Shown here: piece after piece, positions 57,647 to 64,000 of the stretch
Layout of the letters: each line of letters opens with the position of its first letter
Numbering within the stretch: the stretch's first letter is position 1
Origin: Mammaliicoccus vitulinus
GTDB taxonomy: Bacteria; Bacillota; Bacilli; Staphylococcales; Staphylococcaceae
NCBI RefSeq assembly: GCF_029024305.1
Contig: NZ_CP118974.1
Location: 1,953,069 to 2,017,068, forward strand
Direction: 5' to 3'
DNA length: 64,000 nucleotides
The notes under the pieces: generated by a model
What the model was told of the DNA's origin: nothing
What the model saw: only the letters and a program-made list of their open reading frames with translations
Database searches by the model: none
Program-made: the position numbers and the translations under genes

Positions 57647-57790
57647 TTAAAATTCATTGTATATAAAATCGTTACTTGCACTTCCACCAGCATAAATCCA
57701 AAATAAAACAATCATGATTAAGAAATAGAAAATAGTTAATCCAATAATTTTGCAGTTCTCAGAAAGTAATATATCCCTAATTTTTTCCAT
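57647..57790 (-). CDS. dltX: DltX, teichoic acid D-alanylation small protein
   Basis: 47 residues: MEKIRDILLSENCK, one membrane helix (about 15-34) and the conserved C-terminal end SNDFIYNEF. The FxYNEF-type tail is the DltX hallmark; recent work shows the DltX C-terminus can carry D-alanine through its tyrosine. First gene of the dlt operon; ATG 57790 behind AAGGAGATTAACG. Too short for normal ORF cut-offs. Confidence 0.92.
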   Translation of the reverse strand: MEKIRDILLSENCKIIGLTIFYFLIMIVLFWIYAGGSASNDFIYNEF

Positions 57791-57835
57791 CGTTAATCTC
57801 CTTATAATTTTATTTTGTAATTATTCTATTTTCAT

Positions 57836-57864
57836 ATTATATTCTATGCGCAACTAGATATCAA
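57836..57864 (-). promoter_or_regulatory. dlt operon promoter
   Basis: Minus-strand TTGATA (57859-57864) and TATAAT (57836-57841), 17-base spacer, 46 bases before dltX. Confidence 0.75.
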
Positions 57865-57954
57865 CGAAAATATGTAAAATATTAGCATATTATGGAAATT
57901 AAAAGGAATATCGATGTTTTTATACATATAAAAATACAAGCAATATGACGCAAA

Positions 57955-58003
57955 AAAAGACTGCCGACAAGTTCACTTTAAGTGACTTTGTTAGCAGTCT
58001 GAA
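57955..58003 (-). terminator. Terminator-like hairpin between hydroxyacid dehydrogenase and dlt genes
   Basis: AGACTGC...GCAGTCT with an inner ACAAGT/ACTTTGT-type pairing. It is about 60 bases after the stop at 58064; the gap 57791-58063 otherwise contains only the dlt promoter. Confidence 0.65.
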
Positions 58004-58063
58004 ATAATCATTAAGATTATTGTTGTCTCAGTTAATGAGATTAAACTTTTACTTCATATTGTA

Positions 58064-59029
58064 TTATTTCTTCACCGGTGTAACTGGCGCGTTACCTTCT
58101 ATAATATGTTTTGCATTATCTACACATAGTTGCACCATGTTATCTCGTGTGTTTATTGAACTACTACCTATATGAGGTACTACGATTACTTGATCCATTT
58201 TTAAGAACGGATGATCCATAGATATAGGTTCATTTTCTACGACATCTAATGCAGCACCGAGAATTTCTTTTTGTTCTATTGCTTCTATTAAATCTGATTC
58301 TACGACATGTCCGCCTCGCCCGACGTTAATCAATATTGCAGAATCCTTCATTTTTTTAAAAGTTTCTTTATTAAATATACCTTTTGTTTCAGGGGTTAAA
58401 GGCGCAGTACACACTACGAAGTCACTTTCTTCTAACAATTGATCCATCGTTCTATATTCAACGTTCAACTGTTTTTCAGCATCTTCTTTTTTGGAGCGGT
58501 TATGGTATAAAACTTTGCAATTAAATCCTTTTAATCGTCTTGCAAACGCTTCTCCAATTGCACCCATGCCATATATACCGACTGTAGAACCATGAACATC
58601 TTTACCTGCTAATAAGTAAGGGCCCCAACTTTTCCATTCACCATTTTCTACATATTCAACCGCTTCTACTATTCTTCTAGCTGCAGTTAACATTAACGTA
58701 AAGCCTAGTTCTGCTGTTGTTTCTGTTAATACTTCTGGCGTATTAGTTACAACAACACCTTTGTTATGAGCAAGTTCAATGTCAATATTATCAAATCCAA
58801 CTGCTAAGTTAACGACCCCTTTAATTTTTGGAGCTGATTCAAAGAAGGTCTCATCGATTTTCTCACTTAACGTTGTAATAACAATTGTTGCGTCTTTAGA
58901 TCGTTTTAGAAATTCTTCTCTTGGCATAGGTTCTAATTCACTATTCCAAACATCTACTTCCGAAAATTGTTCGATTTGTTGTATGAATTTATCTGGTAAT
59001 TGTCTTGCAACTAATACTTTTTCAGTCAT
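58064..59029 (-). CDS. D-2-hydroxyacid dehydrogenase (glyoxylate/hydroxypyruvate reductase type)
   Basis: 321 residues. Substrate domain, then NAD(P)-binding GIYGMGAIGEAFAR near 150, and the catalytic Arg/Glu/His in NVGRGG, VVENEP and VPHIGSSS. R179 after the Rossmann turn (HNRSKK) suggests NADPH. Best match is the GHRB-type D-glycerate dehydrogenase branch; the actual substrate is uncertain. Start ATG 59029 behind AGGAGATGGGAAC. 22 bases after the nagD-type gene. Confidence 0.85.
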   Translation of the reverse strand: MTEKVLVARQLPDKFIQQIEQFSEVDVWNSELEPMPREEFLKRSKDATIVITTLSEKIDETFFESAPKIKGVVNLAVGFDNIDIELAHNKGVVVTNTPEVLTETTAELGFTLMLTAARRIVEAVEYVENGEWKSWGPYLLAGKDVHGSTVGIYGMGAIGEAFARRLKGFNCKVLYHNRSKKEDAEKQLNVEYRTMDQLLEESDFVVCTAPLTPETKGIFNKETFKKMKDSAILINVGRGGHVVESDLIEAIEQKEILGAALDVVENEPISMDHPFLKMDQVIVVPHIGSSSINTRDNMVQLCVDNAKHIIEGNAPVTPVKK

Positions 59030-59050
59030 GTTCCCATCTCCTTATTTAGC

Positions 59051-59818
59051 TTACTTAATCACTTCAAATAAGTTCTTAACACTATAAGTAGGTAATACTT
59101 CTTTCTTGTTAATTTCTTCTAAAGATGTAACGCCTGTTTGAACGTGTAAAGTATCAATACCACTATTAATACCGGCTAAAATATCTGTATCATATAAATC
59201 ACCGATCATCACACATTCTTCTTTTGAAAGACCAATTTTTTCAATAGCTTGTTCCATAATGATTGTCTCAGGTTTTCCTATAAAGATCGGTGTTTGTCCT
59301 GTAGAGACACTTACAACACTTGTTAATGAACCATTACCAGGTAAGAACCCTCTTTCATTAGGAATTGAAACATCTTTATTTGTTGAAATAAATTTAGCGC
59401 CATTTCGGACAGCTAAACATGCAACTGATAATTTTTCATAAGAAATATTAACATCTAGTCCCATCACAACATAATCAACATGTTCATCTTCTTTAATGAC
59501 TAAGCCGGCCTCACTTAAAGAGGTATTCAAGCCACTTCCACCAACCATATATACAGAAGCACCTGGTGATGTTTCACTTATATAACCAGCAGTCGCCATT
59601 GCTGATGTAATGACATGTTCACTTGAAGTATTAAATCCCATGTTATTTAATTTTTCTGCTACTTCTGCAGGTGTTTTTGAAGAATTATTCGTAACGAATA
59701 AATAATTTTTATGATGTTCATTTAAATATTCAATAAATTCAATAGCACCTTCAATTATCTCTGAACCTTTATACATCGTTCCATCTATATCTATTAAATA
59801 ACCTTTATAGTCTTTCAT
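59051..59818 (-). CDS. NagD-like HAD phosphatase (TIGR01457 type)
   Basis: 255 residues from ATG 59818 ([18 protein letters not shown]) behind GAAGGAGATAAAA. HAD-IIA: motif I DIDGTMY with acid Asp, motif [10 protein letters not shown], motif III IGKPE lysine and motif [12 protein letters not shown]2 cap domain lies between. The group dephosphorylates small phosphorylated metabolites. Overlaps the upstream YutE gene by 14 bases; likely operon YutE-NagD-dehydrogenase. Confidence 0.86.
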   Translation of the reverse strand: MKDYKGYLIDIDGTMYKGSEIIEGAIEFIEYLNEHHKNYLFVTNNSSKTPAEVAEKLNNMGFNTSSEHVITSAMATAGYISETSPGASVYMVGGSGLNTSLSEAGLVIKEDEHVDYVVMGLDVNISYEKLSVACLAVRNGAKFISTNKDVSIPNERGFLPGNGSLTSVVSVSTGQTPIFIGKPETIIMEQAIEKIGLSKEECVMIGDLYDTDILAGINSGIDTLHVQTGVTSLEEINKKEVLPTYSVKNLFEVIK

Positions 59819-60248
59819 TTTTATCTCCTTCGCCAAATGCTGTAACTGGTACATTTTCATTTTCTAAAAAATGTTTCGTATCCTGAATCGCTTGCTTATA
59901 AAATGGATTAGCTATTTCAAAAGTTTTTCTTAATTCATCATGATTGATATTTTCATAATTACGAATTAATTCTTTTCTATAGTCTATAGAATTTCTTACA
60001 GCTTCTGCAGTTGAAGGCTGAAATACTTTCTCAAGCTCCATAATATCTATAACATCTTTGTAATTTCCTGGATCTCTTAAAATAAATGCATCAATAATCA
60101 AATTCCCAATATCTACTACCGATTCAATCATCATATGTGCAATTCTTTCTAAAGCATATGGAGAATTCTTCTCAATTTCAAAATCAACTGTTAATTTTTC
60201 TAAATAATTTAATTTTAAATTTAATGTTTTGCTATCTACGAAATACAT
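59805..60248 (-). CDS. YutE/DUF86 (HepT-like) protein
   Basis: 147 residues, all alpha. DUF86 family, HEPN superfamily, which includes the HepT ribonuclease toxin. The helix pair [22 protein letters not shown] and the segment [17 protein letters not shown] align with it, but the R-x4-H nuclease motif is not intact: the His position is Tyr or Arg. No MntA nucleotidyltransferase partner is next to it. I infer a non-toxin housekeeping role, like B. subtilis YutE, in the same cluster as YutD. Confidence 0.78.
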   Translation of the reverse strand: MYFVDSKTLNLKLNYLEKLTVDFEIEKNSPYALERIAHMMIESVVDIGNLIIDAFILRDPGNYKDVIDIMELEKVFQPSTAEAVRNSIDYRKELIRNYENINHDELRKTFEIANPFYKQAIQDTKHFLENENVPVTAFGEGDKNERL

Positions 60249-60357
60249 GTAGAAAACCTCCTATTCATATATCATAATATCATAATTTTGAATTATACGG
60301 CATTGCTCTGTATACTATACAATTAAAGAAAGCTTTAAAATAAAGGAGTAACTACTT

Positions 60358-60627
60358 ATGATAGAAATGTTTTTATATGATGAAGAAGACGAAGCAAAAA
60401 TAAAATTTGTTGGTTTTGTAGGTGAGCATAGTAGATATGATCTAACACTTATCTATACAGACAGACATTACGGTAAAACAATGGTACTGAATACGCAAAA
60501 TAATACTTTTGGAATCATTGGTAGAGATGACTTAGAAGAAGACGGATACATTAGTCACATCTTAGGTCTTTCTCCAGAAGAAGGAGAAGAAGTTACTGAA
60601 TATTTAAATGATGTTATTGATATTTAA
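60358..60627 (+). CDS. DUF3055 protein
   Basis: 89 residues, small acidic soluble protein (MIEMFLYDEEDEAKIKFVGF, KTMVLNTQNNTFGIIGRDDL). Matches DUF3055, a Bacillales family of unknown function found in the yut cluster. Start ATG 60358 behind AAAGGAGTAACTACTT. Single gene divergent from yutE. Confidence 0.75.
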   Translation: MIEMFLYDEEDEAKIKFVGFVGEHSRYDLTLIYTDRHYGKTMVLNTQNNTFGIIGRDDLEEDGYISHILGLSPEEGEEVTEYLNDVIDI

Positions 60628-60656
60628 AATGTACGCTATCTTTATTATAAATACGA

Positions 60657-60689
60657 AAAGAGCCCGGATTTTTCCGGGCTCTTTTTTAT
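60657..60689. terminator. Bidirectional terminator, DUF3055 gene / yutD
   Basis: AAAAGAGCCCGGA/TCCGGGCTCTTTT around a 4-base loop. It overlaps the yutD stop at 60686. Confidence 0.92.
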
Positions 60690-61177
60690 AAATAATCTTT
60701 TAAAGTATTTTTAGATGTTTGCTGTTCTTCAACGATTTCTTCTTCGACTGTTTCTTCTTCTTCTACTTCTTCGTTTTCTTGTTGTTTGTGTTGCTCTTGT
60801 TTACTATTTTGTTGTATTGTAGGTTCAATTTTCACATCATCTAATTTATTATCTTCGTCTACAAAATGTGCGTCTTCAGCTGTTAATCTAGTTATTTCTG
60901 CTTTAGTTAAGCGTCTTAACACAAAATATTTACATCCAAAGTTGCAGTACTCGAGTAAATAATCTTGAATAGCTGAAAATCGCTTATTTGAGTCGCTTTT
61001 TTTATTAGAATCATAATAAAAACCTTTTAAACGAAGTTGATCATAGCCAAAATCGCCAACAATAAAATCATATTTATCTAGAATTTCAGAATAACGTGAT
61101 GTAAATTGCTCTTCATTGAATGATTGTTGATCATCTTTAATTACTTCAAAATAGTTATGGTCTATTTTAGTTAACAT
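60686..61177 (-). CDS. YutD-family (DUF1027) protein
   Basis: 163 residues. Conserved core 1-110 (YDFIVGDFGYDQLRLKGFY, YCNFGCKYFVLRRL), then a low-complexity acidic tail of E, Q and V (EEVEEEETVEEEIVEEQQ) that ends LKDYL. Function unknown; YutD homologues sit beside lipA. Start ATG 61177 preceded by AAGGTGATTGA, 12 bases after the lipA stop, so they share a transcript. Confidence 0.84.
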   Translation of the reverse strand: MLTKIDHNYFEVIKDDQQSFNEEQFTSRYSEILDKYDFIVGDFGYDQLRLKGFYYDSNKKSDSNKRFSAIQDYLLEYCNFGCKYFVLRRLTKAEITRLTAEDAHFVDEDNKLDDVKIEPTIQQNSKQEQHKQQENEEVEEEETVEEEIVEEQQTSKNTLKDYL

Positions 61178-61189
61178 TCAATCACCTTA

Positions 61190-62107
61190 TTAATTATTAA
61201 GTGCCTGCTCACCTAGTTTATGTTTTTGTTTAGCTGCTTCATTAACTTGTTCGTCAGCGTGATAAGAACTACGTACCATTGGTCCTGCTTGGCAATGTTT
61301 GAAGCCTTTTTCCATAGCGACTTTTCTTAATTTACCAAACTCTAACGGCGTATAATATTTTTGAACATTTAAATGTTTACGAGATGGTTGTAAATATTGT
61401 CCAATCGTCATAATATCAACATCATTTGCACGTAAATCATCCATTGTTTCGTATATTTCTTCAACAGTTTCGCCTAAACCTACCATCAAACTTGATTTTG
61501 TAGGGATGTCTGGATACATTTCTTTAGAGCGTCTTAAGAATTCTAACGTACGGTCATATTTTGCACGTGCTCTAACTCTTGGTGTTAATCGTCTAACTGT
61601 TTCGATATTATGGTTTAAAATATCTGGTTTAGAATCCATCAAAGTTTCTAACGCTTCATAGCTACCACCCATATCTGAAGGCAAGATTTCTATAGATGTA
61701 TATGGATTCAATTCTCTTACTTTACGAACAGTTTCAGCATAAACATTTGAACCAGCATCTTTCAAGTCATCTCTCGCAACAGCCGTAATGACTACGTGTT
61801 TTAAGTTCATTAATTGAACTGATTCTGCAACACGTTGTGGTTCGTCTAAGTCTAGTTCATTTGGCAGACCTGTTTTAACTGCACAGAAACGACACGCTCT
61901 TGTACACACTGCGCCCAAAATCATAAATGTAGCAGTACGTCTCTCTCCCCAACATTCGTGAATATTTGGACATTTTGCTTCTTCACATACAGTATGAAGA
62001 TTCTTTTCACGCATCATTTTCTTTAAGCCAGTGTAGTTCTTATTAGTATTTAACTTTATTTTTAACCAGTCTGGTTTACGTAATATTTCTTCATTTTTAG
62101 TAGCCAT
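61190..62107 (-). CDS. lipA: Lipoyl synthase
   Basis: 305 residues from ATG 62107 ([10 protein letters not shown]); the in-frame start at 62140 is upstream of the GAGGGGTG site. Radical SAM enzyme that inserts two sulfurs into octanoyl groups to make lipoate. Auxiliary cluster [12 protein letters not shown] and radical SAM cluster CTRACRFC are both visible, and the conserved RSSYHADE lies at the C-terminal end. Needs Fe-S supply (SufT, SufA, Nfu are in the same window). Confidence 0.97.
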   Translation of the reverse strand: MATKNEEILRKPDWLKIKLNTNKNYTGLKKMMREKNLHTVCEEAKCPNIHECWGERRTATFMILGAVCTRACRFCAVKTGLPNELDLDEPQRVAESVQLMNLKHVVITAVARDDLKDAGSNVYAETVRKVRELNPYTSIEILPSDMGGSYEALETLMDSKPDILNHNIETVRRLTPRVRARAKYDRTLEFLRRSKEMYPDIPTKSSLMVGLGETVEEIYETMDDLRANDVDIMTIGQYLQPSRKHLNVQKYYTPLEFGKLRKVAMEKGFKHCQAGPMVRSSYHADEQVNEAAKQKHKLGEQALNN

Positions 62108-62183
62108 ATACGCGAACACCCCTCTATAATTAATTTTCATCTTCGTTCATTATAACCAAAATACGTATAAATTTAAATGCTCG

Positions 62184-63515
62184 TTACACTTTCTTTTCAC
62201 TTTGTAATAACTTTTGTTCGAAAATATTTCTTAAAAATTGAGGCATGATATAATTTATATTCATTTCTTTTAAAATCGGGAAATATCTACCAAAAGTATA
62301 CATGTCAATTGTCCCTAACTTATATTGTTCGTGATCTTGAACTTCCTCACCTTTAACAAAACATTGACCTGTAGATTCAATATAACCGATATTTTTAAAG
62401 ACATATCCGCCAAAAATATCTCCTCTAAACCCAAAACCGATCGCAACTTCATCCATATAGGACTGTTCCATCGCTTTATAAATAATTTGTTTAAGTTCTA
62501 CACCTCTTAAATTAATAGAAACTGTATTAATTGGATGAGGTAACATTTGATGAACATCATATTCGGTTAATTCGTTTCCAGCTATACCTTTAACAATTAA
62601 CCCTGCATTGATGATAGCACAATCTGCCTCTGTAAACTCTAAAACACTTTCACAAAGTAAATCTGTTGTATAGCTAGCACTATTTAAACGTCGTGGTAAA
62701 GATATCTCTCTACTTAGAATTGGCTTGTTTAAGAGTGCCCTACCTTTTTCTTCATAATTATTAGTGACTTCTTCTAATAAAGTTGTATCGAGAATACGAG
62801 CTTCTTTATGAATAACTTTATGATGTTCAATCTCTAAATCGACTTGTCCAACATAGTGCCCGTATTTACCAGCAGCAGCCATCAGCACACCGTTTTTTTC
62901 TTCACCATGTTCAAAATAATGATGCGTGTGTGCTCCGAAAATAACATCAATTTCTGGACATTCTTGGCATAATTGCTCATCAAAAAAGATTCCAACGTGG
63001 CTTAAGACAAGCAATACACCATAGTCTTCTTTAACTTGAGCAATTTCATTTTTTAATGCAAGTAATGGGGATGTCACTTTCCAGTCTAACGTTTCATATA
63101 TATGGTTAAATGGTGCTGTAAGACCTATCATGCACACTTTTATACCATTCACATCTTTAACGACGTGAGATGTTAAATGGTTAGGTAAATTGCCTTCAAG
63201 ATCAAATAAATTACAACACGTTACATCAAACTGAGCGTCATCATACAAGTGATTAAGTGCATCATGAGAAATTGTCATACCTTCATTGTTACCTATCGTG
63301 ACAACATCAACATTGCTATCATTTAATATTTTAACATTTTCAGTACCTTGTGACGCTTCTGTTAATGGATGAAACAAATCTATATGGTCACCTATATCAA
63401 TATATAAGGAATCTTGTTGAAGTTTGCTTCTTTCATTTTTAATATATTGAGATATTTTTGCATATGTATTTAAATGGCTATGAATATCATTCGTATGAAA
63501 TATTGTGAGTTTCAC
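62184..63515 (-). CDS. Metallophosphatase of the 5'-nucleotidase family (YunD type)
   Basis: 443 residues, no signal peptide, so intracellular, unlike the secreted UshA-type enzymes. N-terminal calcineurin-like domain: FHTNDIHSHL metals, IDIGDHID, GNNEG (Asn where most relatives have His), SHVG and GAHTHHYF. C-terminal 5'-nucleotidase domain with NAGLIVKGIAGN. Substrate is probably a nucleotide or nucleotide sugar. 11 bases after the TauE gene stop, same strand. Confidence 0.85.
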   Translation of the reverse strand: MKLTIFHTNDIHSHLNTYAKISQYIKNERSKLQQDSLYIDIGDHIDLFHPLTEASQGTENVKILNDSNVDVVTIGNNEGMTISHDALNHLYDDAQFDVTCCNLFDLEGNLPNHLTSHVVKDVNGIKVCMIGLTAPFNHIYETLDWKVTSPLLALKNEIAQVKEDYGVLLVLSHVGIFFDEQLCQECPEIDVIFGAHTHHYFEHGEEKNGVLMAAAGKYGHYVGQVDLEIEHHKVIHKEARILDTTLLEEVTNNYEEKGRALLNKPILSREISLPRRLNSASYTTDLLCESVLEFTEADCAIINAGLIVKGIAGNELTEYDVHQMLPHPINTVSINLRGVELKQIIYKAMEQSYMDEVAIGFGFRGDIFGGYVFKNIGYIESTGQCFVKGEEVQDHEQYKLGTIDMYTFGRYFPILKEMNINYIMPQFLRNIFEQKLLQSEKKV

Positions 63516-63527
63516 AAATTCAACTCC

Positions 63528-64000
63528 TTATAAAACACTTTTTATAATCAAATATATACCTAAGATTAACATTGTAATCCTTAAAATTAAAACAACTGTA
63601 TCTGATTTCATTCTACTATTAATTCTGACACCAATTTTCGCACCAAAGTAACTTGATATAATCAGTACAATTGCATGTACCCATAAAACATTACCTTGCA
63701 GAACGTGACTTACAGAACTCGATAGACTAGAGAAGAAAATCATCATCATACTTGTGCCTACTGCAACGTGGGGTGGGAATTTAAATACGATAATCATCAA
63801 TGGTGTCATCAAGGCGCCACCACCTATTCCAAACAGCCCTGTCGTAATACCTACAATAAAAGCTGATACTACCGCAGCGACTGGCGGTATTCCATATTTA
63901 TGCTGTTTCCCATATCTATCTGTAAATGATTTTAAATACTTTTCTTGTTGGAAATATTTAATTGGCTTCACATGGTTACGAATCATTAAAATTATAGAAA
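63528..64000 (-). CDS. TauE/SafE-family sulfite/anion permease, partial
   Basis: The C-terminal part (at least 156 residues) of a TSUP membrane permease; the reading frame stays open to the window edge and its start lies beyond 64000. Motif GLFGIGGGALMTPLMI and PPHVAVGTSMMMIFFSS are the second-half repeat signature, and GAKIGVRINSRM follows. Three to four membrane helices are visible. Exports or imports small sulfur-containing anions in characterised members; substrate unknown here. Confidence 0.85.
   Translation of the reverse strand, partial: SIILMIRNHVKPIKYFQQEKYLKSFTDRYGKQHKYGIPPVAAVVSAFIVGITTGLFGIGGGALMTPLMIIVFKFPPHVAVGTSMMMIFFSSLSSSVSHVLQGNVLWVHAIVLIISSYFGAKIGVRINSRMKSDTVVLILRITMLILGIYLIIKSVL

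Noticed and set aside
59805-60248. HepT toxin of a type VII toxin-antitoxin pair
   Set aside because: No MntA neighbour and the R-x4-H motif is not intact.

Overview
The window is chromosomal DNA of a low-GC Gram-positive coccus of the family Staphylococcaceae. The order of core genes (fabH-fabF, clpB, sufT, coenzyme A disulfide reductase, addAB, signal peptidases, pgi, argGH, gudB/rocD, ppiB, kapB, mnhA-G, ndh, the dlt operon, lipA) follows the Staphylococcus aureus chromosome as I remember it. The proteins differ enough from S. aureus that another Staphylococcus or a Mammaliicoccus species is likelier. I see no rRNA, tRNA, prophage, CRISPR array, transposase or resistance gene.

Layout. 1-1830: fatty-acid initiation and elongation (fabH, partial fabF) behind a FapR operator. 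1970-9240: stress and redox genes: clpB with tandem CtsR boxes, an Fnr/ArcR-type regulator with a C-terminal cysteine cluster, sufT, a HAD phosphatase, DegV and CoA-disulfide reductase. 9300-12380: a nitronate monooxygenase-type enzyme, a membrane-anchored amylase-like protein that has lost its catalytic residues, and a UPF0344 membrane protein. 12380-15240: the one clearly accessory stretch, with mosaic repeats, a solitary Lpl-type lipoprotein, a small tautomerase and a type I toxin-antitoxin locus with a second, half-deleted copy. 15240-26280: a fumarylacetoacetate-hydrolase-family enzyme, a DUF418 membrane protein, the AddAB helicase-nuclease, two type I signal peptidases that both keep the catalytic Ser/Lys, and a VTT membrane protein. 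26510-35060: pgi, then arginine synthesis (argGH) facing arginine/ornithine/proline breakdown (rocA-rocD-gudB). 35360-37860: small genes and a repeat-rich intergenic region. 38010-43750: the seven-gene Mnh (Mrp) antiporter. 43880-53430: two short-chain dehydrogenases, a thioesterase, a Na+/H+ antiporter, leucyl aminopeptidase, two NDH-2-type flavoproteins and several iron-sulfur or thiol-redox proteins. 53520-57790: the dlt operon including the tiny dltX. 58060-64000: a D-2-hydroxyacid dehydrogenase, a NagD phosphatase, YutE, YutD, lipA, YunD and a TauE/SafE permease cut by the window edge.

The most noteworthy items are the duplicated SprF/SprG-like type I toxin-antitoxin locus, whose toxin start is preceded by a ribosome-binding-site hairpin and a tiny leader ORF; a dispersed element of about 96 bp with inverted-repeat ends; a six-unit, exactly 41-bp tandem array; a small set of hairpin terminator sequences reused at unrelated genes; the degenerate amylase; and the regulator with B. 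subtilis Fnr-type iron-sulfur ligands. All functions are read from sequence motifs and family knowledge. No database search was possible.
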